Assembly (NCBI GenBank): GCA_023418475.1
Contig: JAEZZO010000072.1
Span: 155,716-219,715 of the forward strand
Length of the DNA: 64,000 nt
Direction: 5' to 3'
Source: Bacillota bacterium
GTDB taxonomy: Bacteria > Bacillota > Clostridia > Lachnospirales > Lachnospiraceae
Positions within the stretch are counted from its first letter, which is position 1. Every line of letters starts with the position of its first letter. The notes under the pieces were generated by a model. It was not told the DNA's origin. It made no database searches and worked only from the letters and a program-made list of their open reading frames with translations. The position numbers and the translations under genes are program-made. This document shows positions 15,359 to 24,195 of the stretch, piece by piece.

Positions 15359-17905
15359 ATGTTAAAACATATTTATAGGGTAATCATTTTAATGGCTATT
15401 TTCGTAGCTTCCCTTTTTTATTTCAGCAGAGATATCAAAGAGGTTGTCTTTCATATTAATAATACTACTACGATGAAGGATGCAACGTTTCCATTAATTT
15501 CGATAAAAACAGGTGATAATACAATTAATATGCTGCATGGATATAGTGGTAACATAGCGGCAAATAAGATCAGAGAGTCGGTTATTCCACTAGAGGACGA
15601 CAAAGCCTTTGAGGTACGATTTAATAAAGAGGCACTGGATATAAAGAAGATGAATTATGAAGTGCGGGAATTTACCGGCAACCGTTTAATCGAAACAAAC
15701 TCTGTCAGTGTATTTGAAGAAGATGGAGATATTCAGTCTGCTAAAATTAAATTGAATTCAAACCTTACAGAAGGAAAGGAATATGCTGTAAAATTCACTT
15801 TAATAACGGATAAAACAGAGAAAATCTATTATTATCAGCGAATTAAATATTATCAGAAAACATATTTAACGGATAAATTGAACTTTGTAATGAATTTTCA
15901 CCAATCAATTCTGGATAAGGGAAAAGCAGAGGAGATTATTAAATATCTGGAGCCTTCCAGCAGTGCGGACAATTCATCCCTTGCTTATGTTAATATCCAT
16001 TCCAGCTTTGATCTTATCTCCTGGAACGGATTAAAGCCGATTGCACTTACAGAAGTGGTTCCTGTAGTGAAAGAAATATATGTGGATACAGCATCCATTG
16101 AACTGGATTACTATATACAGGCAGAGGCTGCCGGTGTGAAAGAAGAATACCGGGTTACTGAATTTTACAGGGTACGATATTCTTACGACCGGATGTACCT
16201 GCTCAATTATGAGCGCCATATGGAATCGATTTTTGATATTAATTTAGCTAATATGGCTAAGAATGAGCTGAAATTGGGGATAACTAATAATCCTAAGGTC
16301 TCTTATAAAGCAGATACAAAATCCTCTAAGCTGGCATTTGTCCGTGATGGAGAATTATGGTTCTATGATCTGGAGAACAATAAGGTCACAAGAGTGTTCT
16401 CATTTGAGCAGAAAAACAGGGACTATCTGAGAGATTTTTACGATCAGCATGATATCCGTATCTTAAATATGGATGCGGAGGGGAATATTAATTTCCTGGT
16501 TTATGGATATATGAACAGGGGAGAGTACGAGGGAAAAGTGGCGGTCATCCTGTATCGCTTTATTCAGGCAGAAAACAGGATTGAGGAACTCGTTGATATC
16601 CCGACTGACGAACCGTATCAAAGCCTGAAAGAAAATTTGGGTGAACTTACTTATCTTAGTTCCAGGGATATTTTTTACCTTCATGTGTATGATACGATTT
16701 ATGCGTATAATATTACTACGCGGCAAATGTCTGTGATTGCTTCCAATATAACGAAGAAGCAAATTGTGGTATTAGATGATTTGAATTATATTGCATGGCA
16801 GGAAAATGCTGATCTGAAAGCTTCTAAAAACATTAAACTGATGAATCTTGAAACCGGTGAAACGCAGACAATCAGTGCCGGATCAGGATACAATATAAGA
16901 TTATTGGATAAGATAGATAATAATATTATATATGGTTTTGCTAAGGAAAAGGATATTACAGCTATGGTGGACGGAAGTATTATAGCACCTCTTTCCTCTG
17001 TTGAAATAGCATCTGTTGACAGGAAAATTCTAAAAAAATATAAGAAAAATAACTATTATGTAACAGGAATAGCAGTAAAAGATAATATTATAGAATTGTA
17101 TCGTATAAAAAAGGTGCAGGAGGAGGGCAGCAGTACTTTTACTCCTGCAGCGAATGATCAGATAATGAATAAGGAAGAAATAAAGTCTTCGATAATCGGA
17201 ACGGTTAAAGTTGCACAAGAGCAGACAGGCACAGAATATTATATGACACTTCCGCCGGGATTTGCCATGAAGAAACTTCCAAAGGTAACCAATACGGTTC
17301 ATACGGTTATAACACAAGATCCTACGGTACGCCTAACGGATACCGTGAAGAAACAGATTTATTATTATCCTTATATTACAGGAGGGATAGAAGGGGTCTA
17401 TGAAAATGCTGCGGACGCAATTGCAGTAGCGAGGGACGGAATAGGCGTAGTACTCGATAGTAATCGGCAATTAGTATGGGAGCGGGGAGTAAAGGCAGAT
17501 GCGTATACGATACCGCAATTTAAAAATATGAGCTGGAGTCCGTCTTCTGGTAAAACCATTACCGCATGCCTTAAGATGATATTGGATTATCAGGGCGTAC
17601 CGGTAAGTGATAAACAGTTAGGAAATGAAAGTAGTTCAGCCTATTATATGCTGAAAACTTATTCCAAATATGCACCGGTTCGTCTTACAGGTGCCGTTTT
17701 GGATGATGTACTGTATTATGTTTCAAAAGGAAGACCGGTTCTGGCTATGACTGATAACAAACATGCAGTAATTATATATGGTTATGACACTTTTAATATT
17801 ATGATTATTGATCCGGCGAAGAGTACTGCAGAAAAAATCGGAATACAAGACAGTACGGAATTGTTTGGTAATGCAGGTAATGTATTTTTATCTTATTTAG
17901 AATAA
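15359..17905 (+). CDS. Membrane-anchored propeller protein with degenerate C39-like peptidase domain
   Basis: An 848-residue protein with an N-terminal anchor (about 6-23) and a large extracytoplasmic part. Residues 30-320 include Ig-like beta segments. About 320-560 looks like a TolB-type propeller (SKLAFVRDGELWFYDLENN and similar repeats). Residues about 715-848 resemble a C39-type papain-fold domain with His802 in NKHAVIIYGYD. The position aligned with the catalytic Cys of CGPTSLAM is Thr733; the nearest Cys is 737, so activity is doubtful. The start at 15359 follows GGATGGAG; the ATG at 15347 lies inside that site. Function unknown, probably cell-surface. Confidence 0.65.
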   Translation: MLKHIYRVIILMAIFVASLFYFSRDIKEVVFHINNTTTMKDATFPLISIKTGDNTINMLHGYSGNIAANKIRESVIPLEDDKAFEVRFNKEALDIKKMNYEVREFTGNRLIETNSVSVFEEDGDIQSAKIKLNSNLTEGKEYAVKFTLITDKTEKIYYYQRIKYYQKTYLTDKLNFVMNFHQSILDKGKAEEIIKYLEPSSSADNSSLAYVNIHSSFDLISWNGLKPIALTEVVPVVKEIYVDTASIELDYYIQAEAAGVKEEYRVTEFYRVRYSYDRMYLLNYERHMESIFDINLANMAKNELKLGITNNPKVSYKADTKSSKLAFVRDGELWFYDLENNKVTRVFSFEQKNRDYLRDFYDQHDIRILNMDAEGNINFLVYGYMNRGEYEGKVAVILYRFIQAENRIEELVDIPTDEPYQSLKENLGELTYLSSRDIFYLHVYDTIYAYNITTRQMSVIASNITKKQIVVLDDLNYIAWQENADLKASKNIKLMNLETGETQTISAGSGYNIRLLDKIDNNIIYGFAKEKDITAMVDGSIIAPLSSVEIASVDRKILKKYKKNNYYVTGIAVKDNIIELYRIKKVQEEGSSTFTPAANDQIMNKEEIKSSIIGTVKVAQEQTGTEYYMTLPPGFAMKKLPKVTNTVHTVITQDPTVRLTDTVKKQIYYYPYITGGIEGVYENAADAIAVARDGIGVVLDSNRQLVWERGVKADAYTIPQFKNMSWSPSSGKTITACLKMILDYQGVPVSDKQLGNESSSAYYMLKTYSKYAPVRLTGAVLDDVLYYVSKGRPVLAMTDNKHAVIIYGYDTFNIMIIDPAKSTAEKIGIQDSTELFGNAGNVFLSYLE

Positions 17906-17952
17906 AAAATGATTTATCCGATAAAAACAGAAGTTATTTAAGAAATATAAAT

Positions 17953-17980
17953 TGCGTATGTAACGTACGCAGGATGGAGG
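17953..17980 (+). promoter_or_regulatory. Hairpin abutting a GGATGGAGG ribosome site
   Basis: TGCGTA (17953-17958) and TACGCA (17966-17971) form a hairpin ending where the ribosome site AGGATGGAGG (17971-17980) begins. The same arrangement occurs before the previous gene (CTGCATC/GATGCAG, 15329-15345). Confidence 0.45.
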
Positions 17981-17986
17981 TAATAT

Positions 17987-19102
17987 ATGGATGAGAGAAT
18001 TAAGGTGCTGGCGCATAATCTGGTGAATTATTCGATGGAGGTAAAAAAGGATGATAAGGTTTATGTTCATTATATTGGAGCATCGACGCAGGATTTAGCC
18101 AGACAATTAGTAAAGGAAATCTATTTGGCAGGTGGTTTACCCTTTGTCCATTATACAGATGTTAGACTTCAGAGAGAAGTTTTATTAAACTGTACGAAGG
18201 AGCAGATGGCTTTAATGGCAAAAATCGATGCAGCAGAGATGGAACAGATGGATTGTTATGTTGCAGTAAGAGGAGCTGAGAATGTATCTGAGCTGTCGGA
18301 TGTTCCGTCTGAGAAAATGAGTATTTATGAAGCTTATTACCAGACACCGGTACATCATGATATCAGAGTTAAGAAAACCAGATGGGTAGTTCTGCGTTAT
18401 CCGAATGCGGCAATGTCTCAGCTGGCCAGTACAAGCATTGAGGATTTTGAGAATTTTTATTTTCGGGTATGTAATCTGGACTACTCAAAAATGGGAGTGG
18501 CAATGAAAAACCTGGTCGATTATATGGAACGCACCGACAGGGTAAGAATCGTCGGTCCAGGAACAGATCTTAGCTTCTCTATTAAAGATGTACCTGCCAT
18601 TGCATGTGCCGGTGATCGCAATATTCCTGACGGAGAGGTCTATACTGCTCCAATCCGGAATTCAGTAAATGGTACGCTGTCCTATAATACGCCTGCTGTA
18701 TTCCAGGGCTTTACTTTCGAGAACATATCCTTCCGTTTTGAGAATGGTAAGATTGTGGAAGCAGCTGCAAATGATACAAATAGAATTAATAAGATCCTAA
18801 ATATCGATGATGGGGCACGCTATATCGGTGAATTTGCAATTGGTGTAAATCCCTATATTTTAAAGCCGATGAAGGATACTTTATTCGATGAAAAAATAAT
18901 GGGATCCTTCCATTTTACACCCGGAAACTGTTATGAAGAAGCTCCGAATGGTAACTCCTCAGCAATCCATTGGGATCTGGTGTGCATTCAGACCTCTGAG
19001 TACGGCGGTGGAGAGATTTATTTTGATGATGTATTAATTCGTAAGGATGGCCGTTTTGTTGTAAAAGAATTGGAATGTTTAAACCCTGAGAATTTAATAT
19101 AA
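17987..19102 (+). CDS. M29 family (AmpS/PepS-like) metalloaminopeptidase
   Basis: A 371-residue cytosolic aminopeptidase of family M29, which removes N-terminal residues using two metal ions. Typical blocks are GEVYTAPIRNSVNGTL, GEFAIGVNP and the metal-binding NSSAIHWDLVC near the C-terminus. Length is slightly under the 400-410 residues of AmpS, as in many clostridial forms. GGATGGAGG gives a strong ribosome site. An ATG inside that site is out of frame. A dispersed repeat begins 10 bases after the stop. Confidence 0.9.
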   Translation: MDERIKVLAHNLVNYSMEVKKDDKVYVHYIGASTQDLARQLVKEIYLAGGLPFVHYTDVRLQREVLLNCTKEQMALMAKIDAAEMEQMDCYVAVRGAENVSELSDVPSEKMSIYEAYYQTPVHHDIRVKKTRWVVLRYPNAAMSQLASTSIEDFENFYFRVCNLDYSKMGVAMKNLVDYMERTDRVRIVGPGTDLSFSIKDVPAIACAGDRNIPDGEVYTAPIRNSVNGTLSYNTPAVFQGFTFENISFRFENGKIVEAAANDTNRINKILNIDDGARYIGEFAIGVNPYILKPMKDTLFDEKIMGSFHFTPGNCYEEAPNGNSSAIHWDLVCIQTSEYGGGEIYFDDVLIRKDGRFVVKELECLNPENLI

Positions 19103-19470
19103 TAAGGTACGAATGTCAAAAGCCTAAAAATGATGTGCTGGATAAATATTAGCGCATATATATTCATCTGGCACAGACCGGGCGTCCTATGGTTGTTTGC
19201 ATTTGGCAATTATAAGAGGTTAAAGGCAAGTCCAGATGAATATGTACGCACTCATATTCATCTACATAACCTGGATCAGGCTTTTATTATATAAACGCGC
19301 CGAGCGGTGCGAGTGTGCATCCGCCGGAGGCTGTCTAATTCTCATCTGGGTTTATATTAACCTAGGTGCTGAAAAATCAGTGTGAGAATTTGACACTCGA
19401 ATCATAATAAAGTATTGTTAAAGTCCACCGGAATATCATTTGCCGTTGGTGGGGGGCGAAAGGAGAAAGC
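19103..19470. other. Gene-free region of repeats
   Basis: Holds the dispersed repeat (19112-19285) and a GC-rich tail at 19297-19331 (GAGCGGTGCGAGTGTGCATC) that resembles the right part of the terminator-associated repeats. After that, about 130 bases of leader precede the glycosyltransferase. No gene seen. Confidence 0.6.
19112..19285 (-). repeat. Dispersed noncoding repeat, long copy
   Basis: The left end (19112-19141) and right end (19259-19285, ACATAACCTGGATCAGGC) match, in inverted orientation, the two ends of the 70-base copy at 26213-26282. This copy carries about 100 extra internal bases, including the perfect hairpin AGATGAATATG/CATATTCATCT. Confidence 0.7.
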
Positions 19471-20487
19471 ATGAAATTACTGACAGCAGTTATACCTTGC
19501 TACAATTCGGCAGCTTATATGGATCATGCCATTGACACTTTATTATCAGGCGGGGATGAGATGGAGATCATTATTGTAAATGATGGTTCCACTGACGATA
19601 CGCAAAAAATTGCCGAGGATTATCAAAACAAATATCCTGGCATTATTAAGGTAATCAGCCAGGAAAATGGAGGACATGGTGAAGCTGTAAACACGGGTCT
19701 TGCAGCAGCGACCGGTTTTTACTTTAAGGTTGTTGACAGTGATGACTGGGTCAATGAAAGGGCACTTAACCAGGTAATGGAGGTGCTTGAGAATTTGATC
19801 GCGGATGGGAACAGTCCGGATTTATTTCTGGCCAATTATGTATATGAAAAGGTAGATGCAAAGAAGAAAAAGGTTATTAATTATAATTGGGCGCTGCCAA
19901 AGGATCGAATCTTTACCTGGGATGAGATGATGCATTTTAAACAAAGTCAGAATATACTGATGCATTCCACCATATATCGTACAAAACTTCTCAAAAGCTG
20001 TGGAATTCACCTGCCCAAACATACCTTCTATGTGGATAACATTTTTGTTTATCAGCCGTTACCCTTTGTGAAGACCTTATATTATATGGATGTCAACTTA
20101 TATCGCTACTTTATTGGAAGAGTAGATCAATCAGTAAACGAACAGGTAATGATCAGACGAATTGACCAGCAGCTGAAGATTACGAAAATCATGATAGAAT
20201 CCCATGATGTAATGCAGATCAAAAGTAAAAAGCTGCAGAATTACATGGTAAAATACCTGTCAATGATGATGACGGTAAGCAGTGTGTTCCTGATCAAGGA
20301 GGGAAGCGAAGAGAGCCTGATGAAAAAACAGGATCTTTGGGATTATCTTAGAAATTATGATAAGCGGCTATATAAGAAAATCAGATCGCAAATTCTTGGA
20401 AGGTCCATGAATCTTCCCGGTAAATTTGGCAGAAAGATTATAGAGACCGGATATGATATTTCAAGAAAAATCTATGGGTTTAATTAA
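19471..20487 (+). CDS. Family 2 glycosyltransferase
   Basis: A 338-residue GT-A fold glycosyltransferase. The N-terminal domain has VIPCYNSAAYM, the nucleotide-binding IIIVNDGSTDDT (Asp38 region), ENGGHGEAVNTG and the metal-binding VVDSDDW (Asp89-Asp92). The C-terminal 130 residues are helical, without clear membrane segments. Such enzymes move a sugar from a nucleotide donor to a surface glycan or lipid; the acceptor is unknown. AAGGAG precedes the ATG. It stands alone, not in a capsule or teichoic acid cluster, and ends at a strong terminator. Confidence 0.9.
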   Translation: MKLLTAVIPCYNSAAYMDHAIDTLLSGGDEMEIIIVNDGSTDDTQKIAEDYQNKYPGIIKVISQENGGHGEAVNTGLAAATGFYFKVVDSDDWVNERALNQVMEVLENLIADGNSPDLFLANYVYEKVDAKKKKVINYNWALPKDRIFTWDEMMHFKQSQNILMHSTIYRTKLLKSCGIHLPKHTFYVDNIFVYQPLPFVKTLYYMDVNLYRYFIGRVDQSVNEQVMIRRIDQQLKITKIMIESHDVMQIKSKKLQNYMVKYLSMMMTVSSVFLIKEGSEESLMKKQDLWDYLRNYDKRLYKKIRSQILGRSMNLPGKFGRKIIETGYDISRKIYGFN

Positions 20488-20489
20488 TA

Positions 20490-20534
20490 AAAAGGACATT
20501 TGCAAACAAGAAGCTTGCTTGCAAATGTCCTTTT
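20490..20534. terminator. Strong bidirectional terminator
   Basis: AAAAGGACATTTGCAA (20490-20505) and TTGCAAATGTCCTTTT (20519-20534) form a perfect 16-bp stem with A and T tracts on both ends. It serves the convergent glycosyltransferase and PAP2 genes. Confidence 0.92.
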
Positions 20535-20549
20535 ACTAGATAAGAAAAA

Positions 20550-21233
20550 CTAAATTTTAGATAATTCCTGTTTTGAACTTTTTGTGACCTTTTCCCAGGA
20601 AGGGATATAAACGATAATATACAGAATAAGATTGAGTACCAAAGCCCCTAACACATCAAGTAAGGAATGCTGTTTCAAAAATACGGTAGATAAACAGATC
20701 ATTATTGTTAAAAATAGTACCGACCATTGCAGCCATTTGATTTTATGAAGTCGCTCACTCTTACTAATAGCAATACATGCACCCACAGAATTAAAAACAT
20801 GAATGCTTGGAAAAACATTTGTCGCCGTATCGATGCGATAAATTCCTGCCAGCATATCAATAAAGATATTACTTCTGCCCAAAGAATTCAAATCGACCCT
20901 TAGGTGATGTCCATTTGGAAAGAAGGTATAGATAAACAGGCAGATTGTCATACCGGTGAATAGATAAGCACAACACTTATAATAATCCTGTTTGGAGGTC
21001 AAAAAGAAGTAGGCTACGGTAACAGCAATATAAACAAACCATAAAAAATAAGGTATAATAAAATATTCATTAAAAGGAATAAGATCATCCAAACTGGTAT
21101 GAATAGAGGTGAACTTTGTAGTTATAGTCCGTTCAAGATAGGTGAACCATGCCATATATATGAAAAAATAGGAAAGAATTAGTCCGTGCTTATATTTATC
21201 AAACAATTTTCGAAAAGTGTTTTTTTTCTTCAA
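20550..21233 (-). CDS. PAP2-family membrane phosphatase (AUR1/inositol phosphotransferase type)
   Basis: A 227-residue integral membrane protein with about six helices. The phosphatase motifs are FPSIHVFNS (His145) and KQHSLLDV (His189, Asp193). These match the PAP2_3 subgroup, which includes AUR1-like phosphotransferases, better than classical PgpB. Likely substrates are lipid phosphates or undecaprenyl-linked phosphate; not resolvable here. The start is a TTG at 21233, with GAAGGG about 10 bases upstream. It shares the terminator at 20490-20534. Confidence 0.85.
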   Translation of the reverse strand: MKKKNTFRKLFDKYKHGLILSYFFIYMAWFTYLERTITTKFTSIHTSLDDLIPFNEYFIIPYFLWFVYIAVTVAYFFLTSKQDYYKCCAYLFTGMTICLFIYTFFPNGHHLRVDLNSLGRSNIFIDMLAGIYRIDTATNVFPSIHVFNSVGACIAISKSERLHKIKWLQWSVLFLTIMICLSTVFLKQHSLLDVLGALVLNLILYIIVYIPSWEKVTKSSKQELSKI

Positions 21234-21666
21234 TTTCTCACAACCCTTCTATAATAGGTATGATTTAAAAAATCTGATCTGAGCTTCGTAAATTATAACA
21301 TAGAATATATATGATAACAATATAGATTAGGAATTTTATAATTGCTTCATATTTTATTTATATACCAAAAAAGTCAGATTTAGACATTGTATTACTTTAC
21401 ATATTCTTATGAATAAAGAATGGACACATAATGAAAAAATAATTATAATACGTTATAGGGTTACCATTCACTTTGTTAATATTATATTATTGCATAATAT
21501 TTGCATATTTTAAAGTCTTTTTCCTTAATCATTAAAAACGCTTTTTACAGCATTAGGATGAAAGAAGGAAAGAAATGTACTTTCAACCACTATTGTTTTG
21601 TACCTGTATAATTCCCGGTACATAACTTAAATGTGCAGAAAATGTGCGCAGAAATGGAGTATAAGA
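21234..21666. other. AT-rich intergenic region between divergent genes
   Basis: About 430 very AT-rich bases with no credible gene. A weak, inverted match to the GTGAACGGTAACC repeat block lies at about 21459-21474. Promoters for the PAP2 and deoB genes must lie here, but none stands out. Confidence 0.5.
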
Positions 21667-22842
21667 ATGAAACGTATCTTTATTGTAGTACTAGACAGTG
21701 TTGGAATCGGCGAACTTCCGGATGCAGAGCTTTATGGAGATAGTGGCAGTAATACCTTATATGCAGCATCAACAAGCACGTATTTTAACATGCCAAACAT
21801 GAAAAAGCTGGGATTGTTTCAAATTGACGGTTTAAAAGATAAATTTCTGCAAAGCAGTGAGCGGATCTTGTTTGAAGGTGCTGTGATGAGACTGGCAGAG
21901 CGTTCGAAAGGTAAGGATACCACTACCGGACATTGGGAAATTGCAGGTGTTCTTTCAGAAAAACCGTTCCCAACATATCCCAAGGGCTTTCCGTATGATG
22001 TCATTAAGGCATTTGAAGAGAAAACCGGACGCAGGGTGATATGCAACCTTCCGTATTCCGGTACCGAGGTAATTAAGGACTATGGCAAGGAGCATGTTGA
22101 AACCGGTGCTTTGATTGTATATACCTCGGCAGACAGCGTGTTCCAGATAGCCGCTCATGAAGATGTTATACCGCTTGACGAGCTATACCACTACTGTGAG
22201 ATTGCCAGAAAGCTGTTGATAGGAGAACATGGAGTAGGGCGTGTGATCGCAAGACCCTTTACCGGAACCGATCCGAATTATAATCGGACTTCAAACCGCC
22301 ATGACTTTTCCTTAGAACCGCCCCTTACCATGTTAGACCAGTTGAAGGAAGAAGGATTAGAGGTACTGGGGATTGGTAAAATTAATGATATCTTTGCCGG
22401 CAAGGGAATTACAGATACGGTAAGAACACATAACAATGCAGAGGGAATAGAAAAACTGATTGAATGGGAAGAAAGAGAGTTTGAAGGACTTTGCTTTGTC
22501 AATTTAGTTGATTTTGATATGCTATATGGACACCGCAATGATGTTGACGGATATGCCAGGGCATTGACATATTTTGATGAGCAGCTTCCCAGAGTACTTG
22601 CTAAACTTCAGGAGGAGGATATTCTTATTATTACAGCGGATCATGGCTGTGATCCGCTTACACCTTCCACGGATCATTCCAGGGAATATATTCCCTTTGT
22701 AGCTTATGGAGAACCTGTGAAAAAGGGTATTAATCTCGGAACCAGGCAGTCCTTTGCAGATATTGCCGCAACAGTTCTGGATTATTTTAAGATTAATCAG
22801 CAGGTATCAGGAACATCATTTTTAAAGGAGCTGTTAAAATAA
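21667..22842 (+). CDS. deoB: Phosphopentomutase
   Basis: Interconverts (deoxy)ribose 1-phosphate and 5-phosphate, linking nucleoside salvage to central metabolism. It is a 391-residue alkaline-phosphatase-superfamily enzyme. Metal-site motifs are IVVLDSVGIGELPDA at the N-terminus, KGKDTTTGHWEIAG (phosphoacceptor Thr), and ITADHGCDP with the following STDHSREY. An ATG 36 bases earlier is open but adds a non-family extension; GGAG at 21655-21658 supports 21667. It is followed closely by the glycosylase and dtd genes, probably one transcript. Confidence 0.95.
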   Translation: MKRIFIVVLDSVGIGELPDAELYGDSGSNTLYAASTSTYFNMPNMKKLGLFQIDGLKDKFLQSSERILFEGAVMRLAERSKGKDTTTGHWEIAGVLSEKPFPTYPKGFPYDVIKAFEEKTGRRVICNLPYSGTEVIKDYGKEHVETGALIVYTSADSVFQIAAHEDVIPLDELYHYCEIARKLLIGEHGVGRVIARPFTGTDPNYNRTSNRHDFSLEPPLTMLDQLKEEGLEVLGIGKINDIFAGKGITDTVRTHNNAEGIEKLIEWEEREFEGLCFVNLVDFDMLYGHRNDVDGYARALTYFDEQLPRVLAKLQEEDILIITADHGCDPLTPSTDHSREYIPFVAYGEPVKKGINLGTRQSFADIAATVLDYFKINQQVSGTSFLKELLK

Positions 22843-22881
22843 TATTTGACCGATAGTCCGGTGAAAGGAGAAACCTGCAGC

Positions 22882-23370
22882 ATGGAAAGAATTGTACATC
22901 CGATACCGCCGTTATATCAGGAGGATTCTAAAATATTGATTTTGGGTTCCTTTCCTTCGGTAAAATCCAGAGAAGGTGAGTTTTTTTACCATCATCCGCA
23001 AAATCGTTTCTGGAAAGTAATCAGTGCTGTTTTCGAAGAACCGCTGCCCGTAACAATTGAAGAGAAAAGGTCTATGCTTATTAAGAATGGCATAGCTTTA
23101 TGGGATGTTATACAAAGCTGTGAGATAGCCGGTTCCTCTGACAGTAGTATCAGAAATGTAGTTGCAAATGATCTCTCGGTCATTTTAGATAATACCAGTA
23201 TCCAGAAGATATATACAAACGGTAACACCGCCTATACACTTTACCGTAAATATATTCTTCCTAAGACAGGAATAGAAAGTATTAAACTTTTATCCACCAG
23301 TCCGGCAAATGCCGGCAGCAATTTGGAGGTGTTGATAAAAGAATGGTCCTGTCTGCAAGAACTTAGATAA
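22882..23370 (+). CDS. DNA-deoxyinosine glycosylase (UDG superfamily)
   Basis: A 162-residue member of UDG family 6 (hypoxanthine-DNA glycosylase), which removes deaminated adenine from DNA. Motifs are KILILGSFPSVKS near the N-terminus, YHHPQNRFWKV, and a C-terminal LLSTSPAN. The start at 22882 has AAGGAG 11 bases upstream; an earlier TTG (22846) is less likely. It lies 39 bases after deoB, which joins purine salvage and purine-damage repair in one unit. Confidence 0.82.
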   Translation: MERIVHPIPPLYQEDSKILILGSFPSVKSREGEFFYHHPQNRFWKVISAVFEEPLPVTIEEKRSMLIKNGIALWDVIQSCEIAGSSDSSIRNVVANDLSVILDNTSIQKIYTNGNTAYTLYRKYILPKTGIESIKLLSTSPANAGSNLEVLIKEWSCLQELR

Positions 23371-23406
23371 AAATTTCAAAAGCTTATGCTTTACCGGGAG
23401 GTTGGT

Positions 23407-23853
23407 ATGAAAGTTGTAATTCAAAGGGTTTTGGAAGCGGAAGTTACTGTGGAAGGAGAGTGCATCGGATCCATTGGGAGAGGCTTCTTAATCCTTCTTG
23501 GTATTGGCAAATCGGATAGCAAGGAAGTTGTGGATCGTTATATTGATAAAATAATCAAAATGCGGATATTTGCGGATGAAAATGGTAAAACCAATTTATC
23601 CTTACAGGATATTCAGGGAGAAGTACTTGTGGTATCCCAGTTCACCCTGTATGCTGACTGCAGGAGGGGCAACCGTCCCGACTTTATGAATGCTGCAGGA
23701 GCGGTACAGGCGAAGGAATTATATGAATATTTCCTTACCTGTGTCAAGGAAAGACTGGGGAAGGTGCAATGCGGAGAATTTGGTGCGCATATGAAGGTTT
23801 CTTTGATAAATGACGGACCTTTTACAATAGTATTAGAGGAAGAATTGCTTTAG
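23407..23853 (+). CDS. dtd: D-aminoacyl-tRNA deacylase
   Basis: Hydrolyses D-aminoacyl-tRNA (and Gly-tRNA-Ala), protecting translation from D-amino acids. At 148 residues it is the standard DTD length. It has the MKVVIQRV N-terminus, the SQFTLYADCRRGNRPDF block and the cross-subunit Gly-cisPro element NDGPFT. GGGAGG at 23395-23400 supports the ATG at 23407 over the open frame from 23386. It is the last gene of the deoB unit, with a terminator 32 bases on. Confidence 0.95.
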   Translation: MKVVIQRVLEAEVTVEGECIGSIGRGFLILLGIGKSDSKEVVDRYIDKIIKMRIFADENGKTNLSLQDIQGEVLVVSQFTLYADCRRGNRPDFMNAAGAVQAKELYEYFLTCVKERLGKVQCGEFGAHMKVSLINDGPFTIVLEEELL

Positions 23854-23884
23854 GATTAAACTTAATAGAGAGGCCATAATACTG

Positions 23885-23931
23885 GCTGCTATAAATTCAT
23901 CAGTTTATGATTTTTATAGCAGCTTATTTTA
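23885..23931 (+). terminator. Terminator after dtd
   Basis: GCTGCTATAAA (23885-23895) pairs perfectly with TTTATAGCAGC (23913-23923), followed by TTATTTTATTT. A copy of the hairpin repeat starts in its T-rich tail. Confidence 0.85.
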
Positions 23932-24007
23932 TTTCATAGAAGATAGGATTCGTCCTATGTAATAAAATCCTCCGGGAGGATACGAGGTTATACGTGCGGA
24001 ACAAACG
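23931..24007 (+). repeat. Terminator-associated hairpin repeat, copy R3
   Basis: The hairpin ATAGGA-TTCG-TCCTAT (23943-23958) is followed by AATAAAATCC, CGGGAGGAT and GTGCGGAACAAA. The right block aligns without gaps to 3651-3697 (about 33 of 47 bases). The rest of the 24008-24195 leader shows nothing clear. Confidence 0.6.
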
Positions 24008-24195
24008 TAGTGAATTATAGATTTATACAATTCACAACCTGCTTTCGAAATTATAAAAAATAGACTTCACTTCTTTTTTTTGCTTATTTCAGATAATTCA
24101 CAATGATTTGACATGGATTTCAGGAAAATACGAGGGAAAAAATGATGAATTTTGATTACACTGAATAAAAAGAGGAAAATTGATGGAGGATGTCT

